NCBI GenBank assembly: GCA_017546265.1
Contig: JAFYXG010000017.1
Location: forward strand, 1-33,664
Length of the DNA stretch: 33,664 nucleotides
Reading direction: 5' to 3'
DNA from: Alphaproteobacteria bacterium
GTDB lineage: Bacteria; Pseudomonadota; Alphaproteobacteria; Rs-D84
Within the stretch, counting starts at the first letter, position 1; the number at the start of each line of letters is the position of its first letter. Under the pieces are notes generated by a model. The model had not been told where the DNA came from. It saw nothing but the letters and a program-made list of their open reading frames with translations, and made no database searches. A program made the translations under genes and the position numbers. Positions 33,479 through 33,664 of the stretch are shown in pieces.

Positions 33479-33664
33479 TTAGTCACAAAGCCGGTCATAG
33501 ACGATGTTGTTTGCATCGATTTGTTCTATGGTTTCGGCTGTGTCATTGGTGTAGTCCGCATATATCGGACGGTATAACAGGCAGTAATCACCGCCTGTTA
33601 TATTTTTTGTGCAACCGTTGCACAACATCAGGATTATTAGCAACAGAATCCCTAGCTTTATTAG
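33479..33664 (-). CDS. Small phage-type lipoprotein, Rz1/outer-spanin-like (5' end outside window)
   Basis: The minus-strand frame enters from the right edge and stops at 33479-33481; 61 residues are visible. The N-terminal part is a signal peptide ending LMLCNGC, a lipobox-like sequence, followed by YCLLYRPIYADYTNDTAETIEQIDANNIVYDRLCD. The pattern of aromatic-Arg-Pro-Ile-Tyr, Asp/Thr, Thr-x2-x-Ile and a final Cys matches short lipoproteins seen beside holin and lysozyme genes in alphaproteobacterial prophages. If so, lysis genes should lie just right of the window. It is convergent with the ankyrin gene. Confidence 0.65.
   Translation of the reverse strand, partial: LIKLGILLLIILMLCNGCTKNITGGDYCLLYRPIYADYTNDTAETIEQIDANNIVYDRLCD

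Overview
The window looks like a chromosome segment of a Gram-negative bacterium, most likely an alphaproteobacterium. It has an outer membrane (two beta-barrel proteins with signal peptides, class A PBP, lipoproteins), a lepB-rnc pair followed by secG, and a short regulator with the helix-turn-helix type found in alphaproteobacterial S24-family regulators. No rRNA is present, so this assignment is inference. Genes in positions 1 to about 17,500 share one codon style (alanine mostly GCA/GCC/GCG, very little GCT).

Positions 1-14,580 are mainly housekeeping: comM (cut by the window start) divergent from lepB-rnc-secG; an outer-membrane protein and a class A penicillin-binding protein on the minus strand; a second outer-membrane protein; ligA with a small membrane protein; fabI; four genes of unknown function (9.6-12.8 kb); a small SpoT-like HD hydrolase; and a Ca2+/Na+ exchanger. 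Positions 14,700-19,600 hold a 906-residue secreted serine protease with a duplicated Cys-containing module, an orphan HTH regulator lacking the expected peptidase domain, a four-gene minus-strand run of small Cys-containing proteins (two are paralogues), and a lipoprotein. A gene-poor stretch follows, then tRNA-Asn(GTT) at 20,092-20,167.

Downstream of the tRNA, codon use changes abruptly (frequent GCT, TCT, CCT) and phage-type genes appear, so I read 20.2 kb to the window end as an integrated island or prophage whose right end lies outside. Its core is the most interesting part of the window. One operon (23,284-30,208) encodes, in order, a short GrpE-like protein, an 830-residue Hsp70 with an extra beta domain, a single-domain AAA+ ATPase, a protein with a J-like N-terminus that lacks HPD, two PH/GRAM-like segments and a C-terminal membrane helix, a small multi-helix membrane protein, and a membrane-anchored CpXC zinc-ribbon protein. 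A soluble CpXC paralogue is encoded just upstream on its own transcript, and three membrane proteins are encoded divergently. I infer a self-contained, membrane-tethered Hsp70/AAA+ chaperone machine, possibly a defence or stress module carried by the element. Its function is unknown to me.

The right end (30.2-33.7 kb) carries a promoter followed at once by two terminators, a shortened EcoRI-type adenine methyltransferase without a restriction partner, a secreted PLD-family nuclease, a membrane-anchored ankyrin-repeat protein, and the end of a phage-type small lipoprotein resembling lysis-cassette outer spanins.
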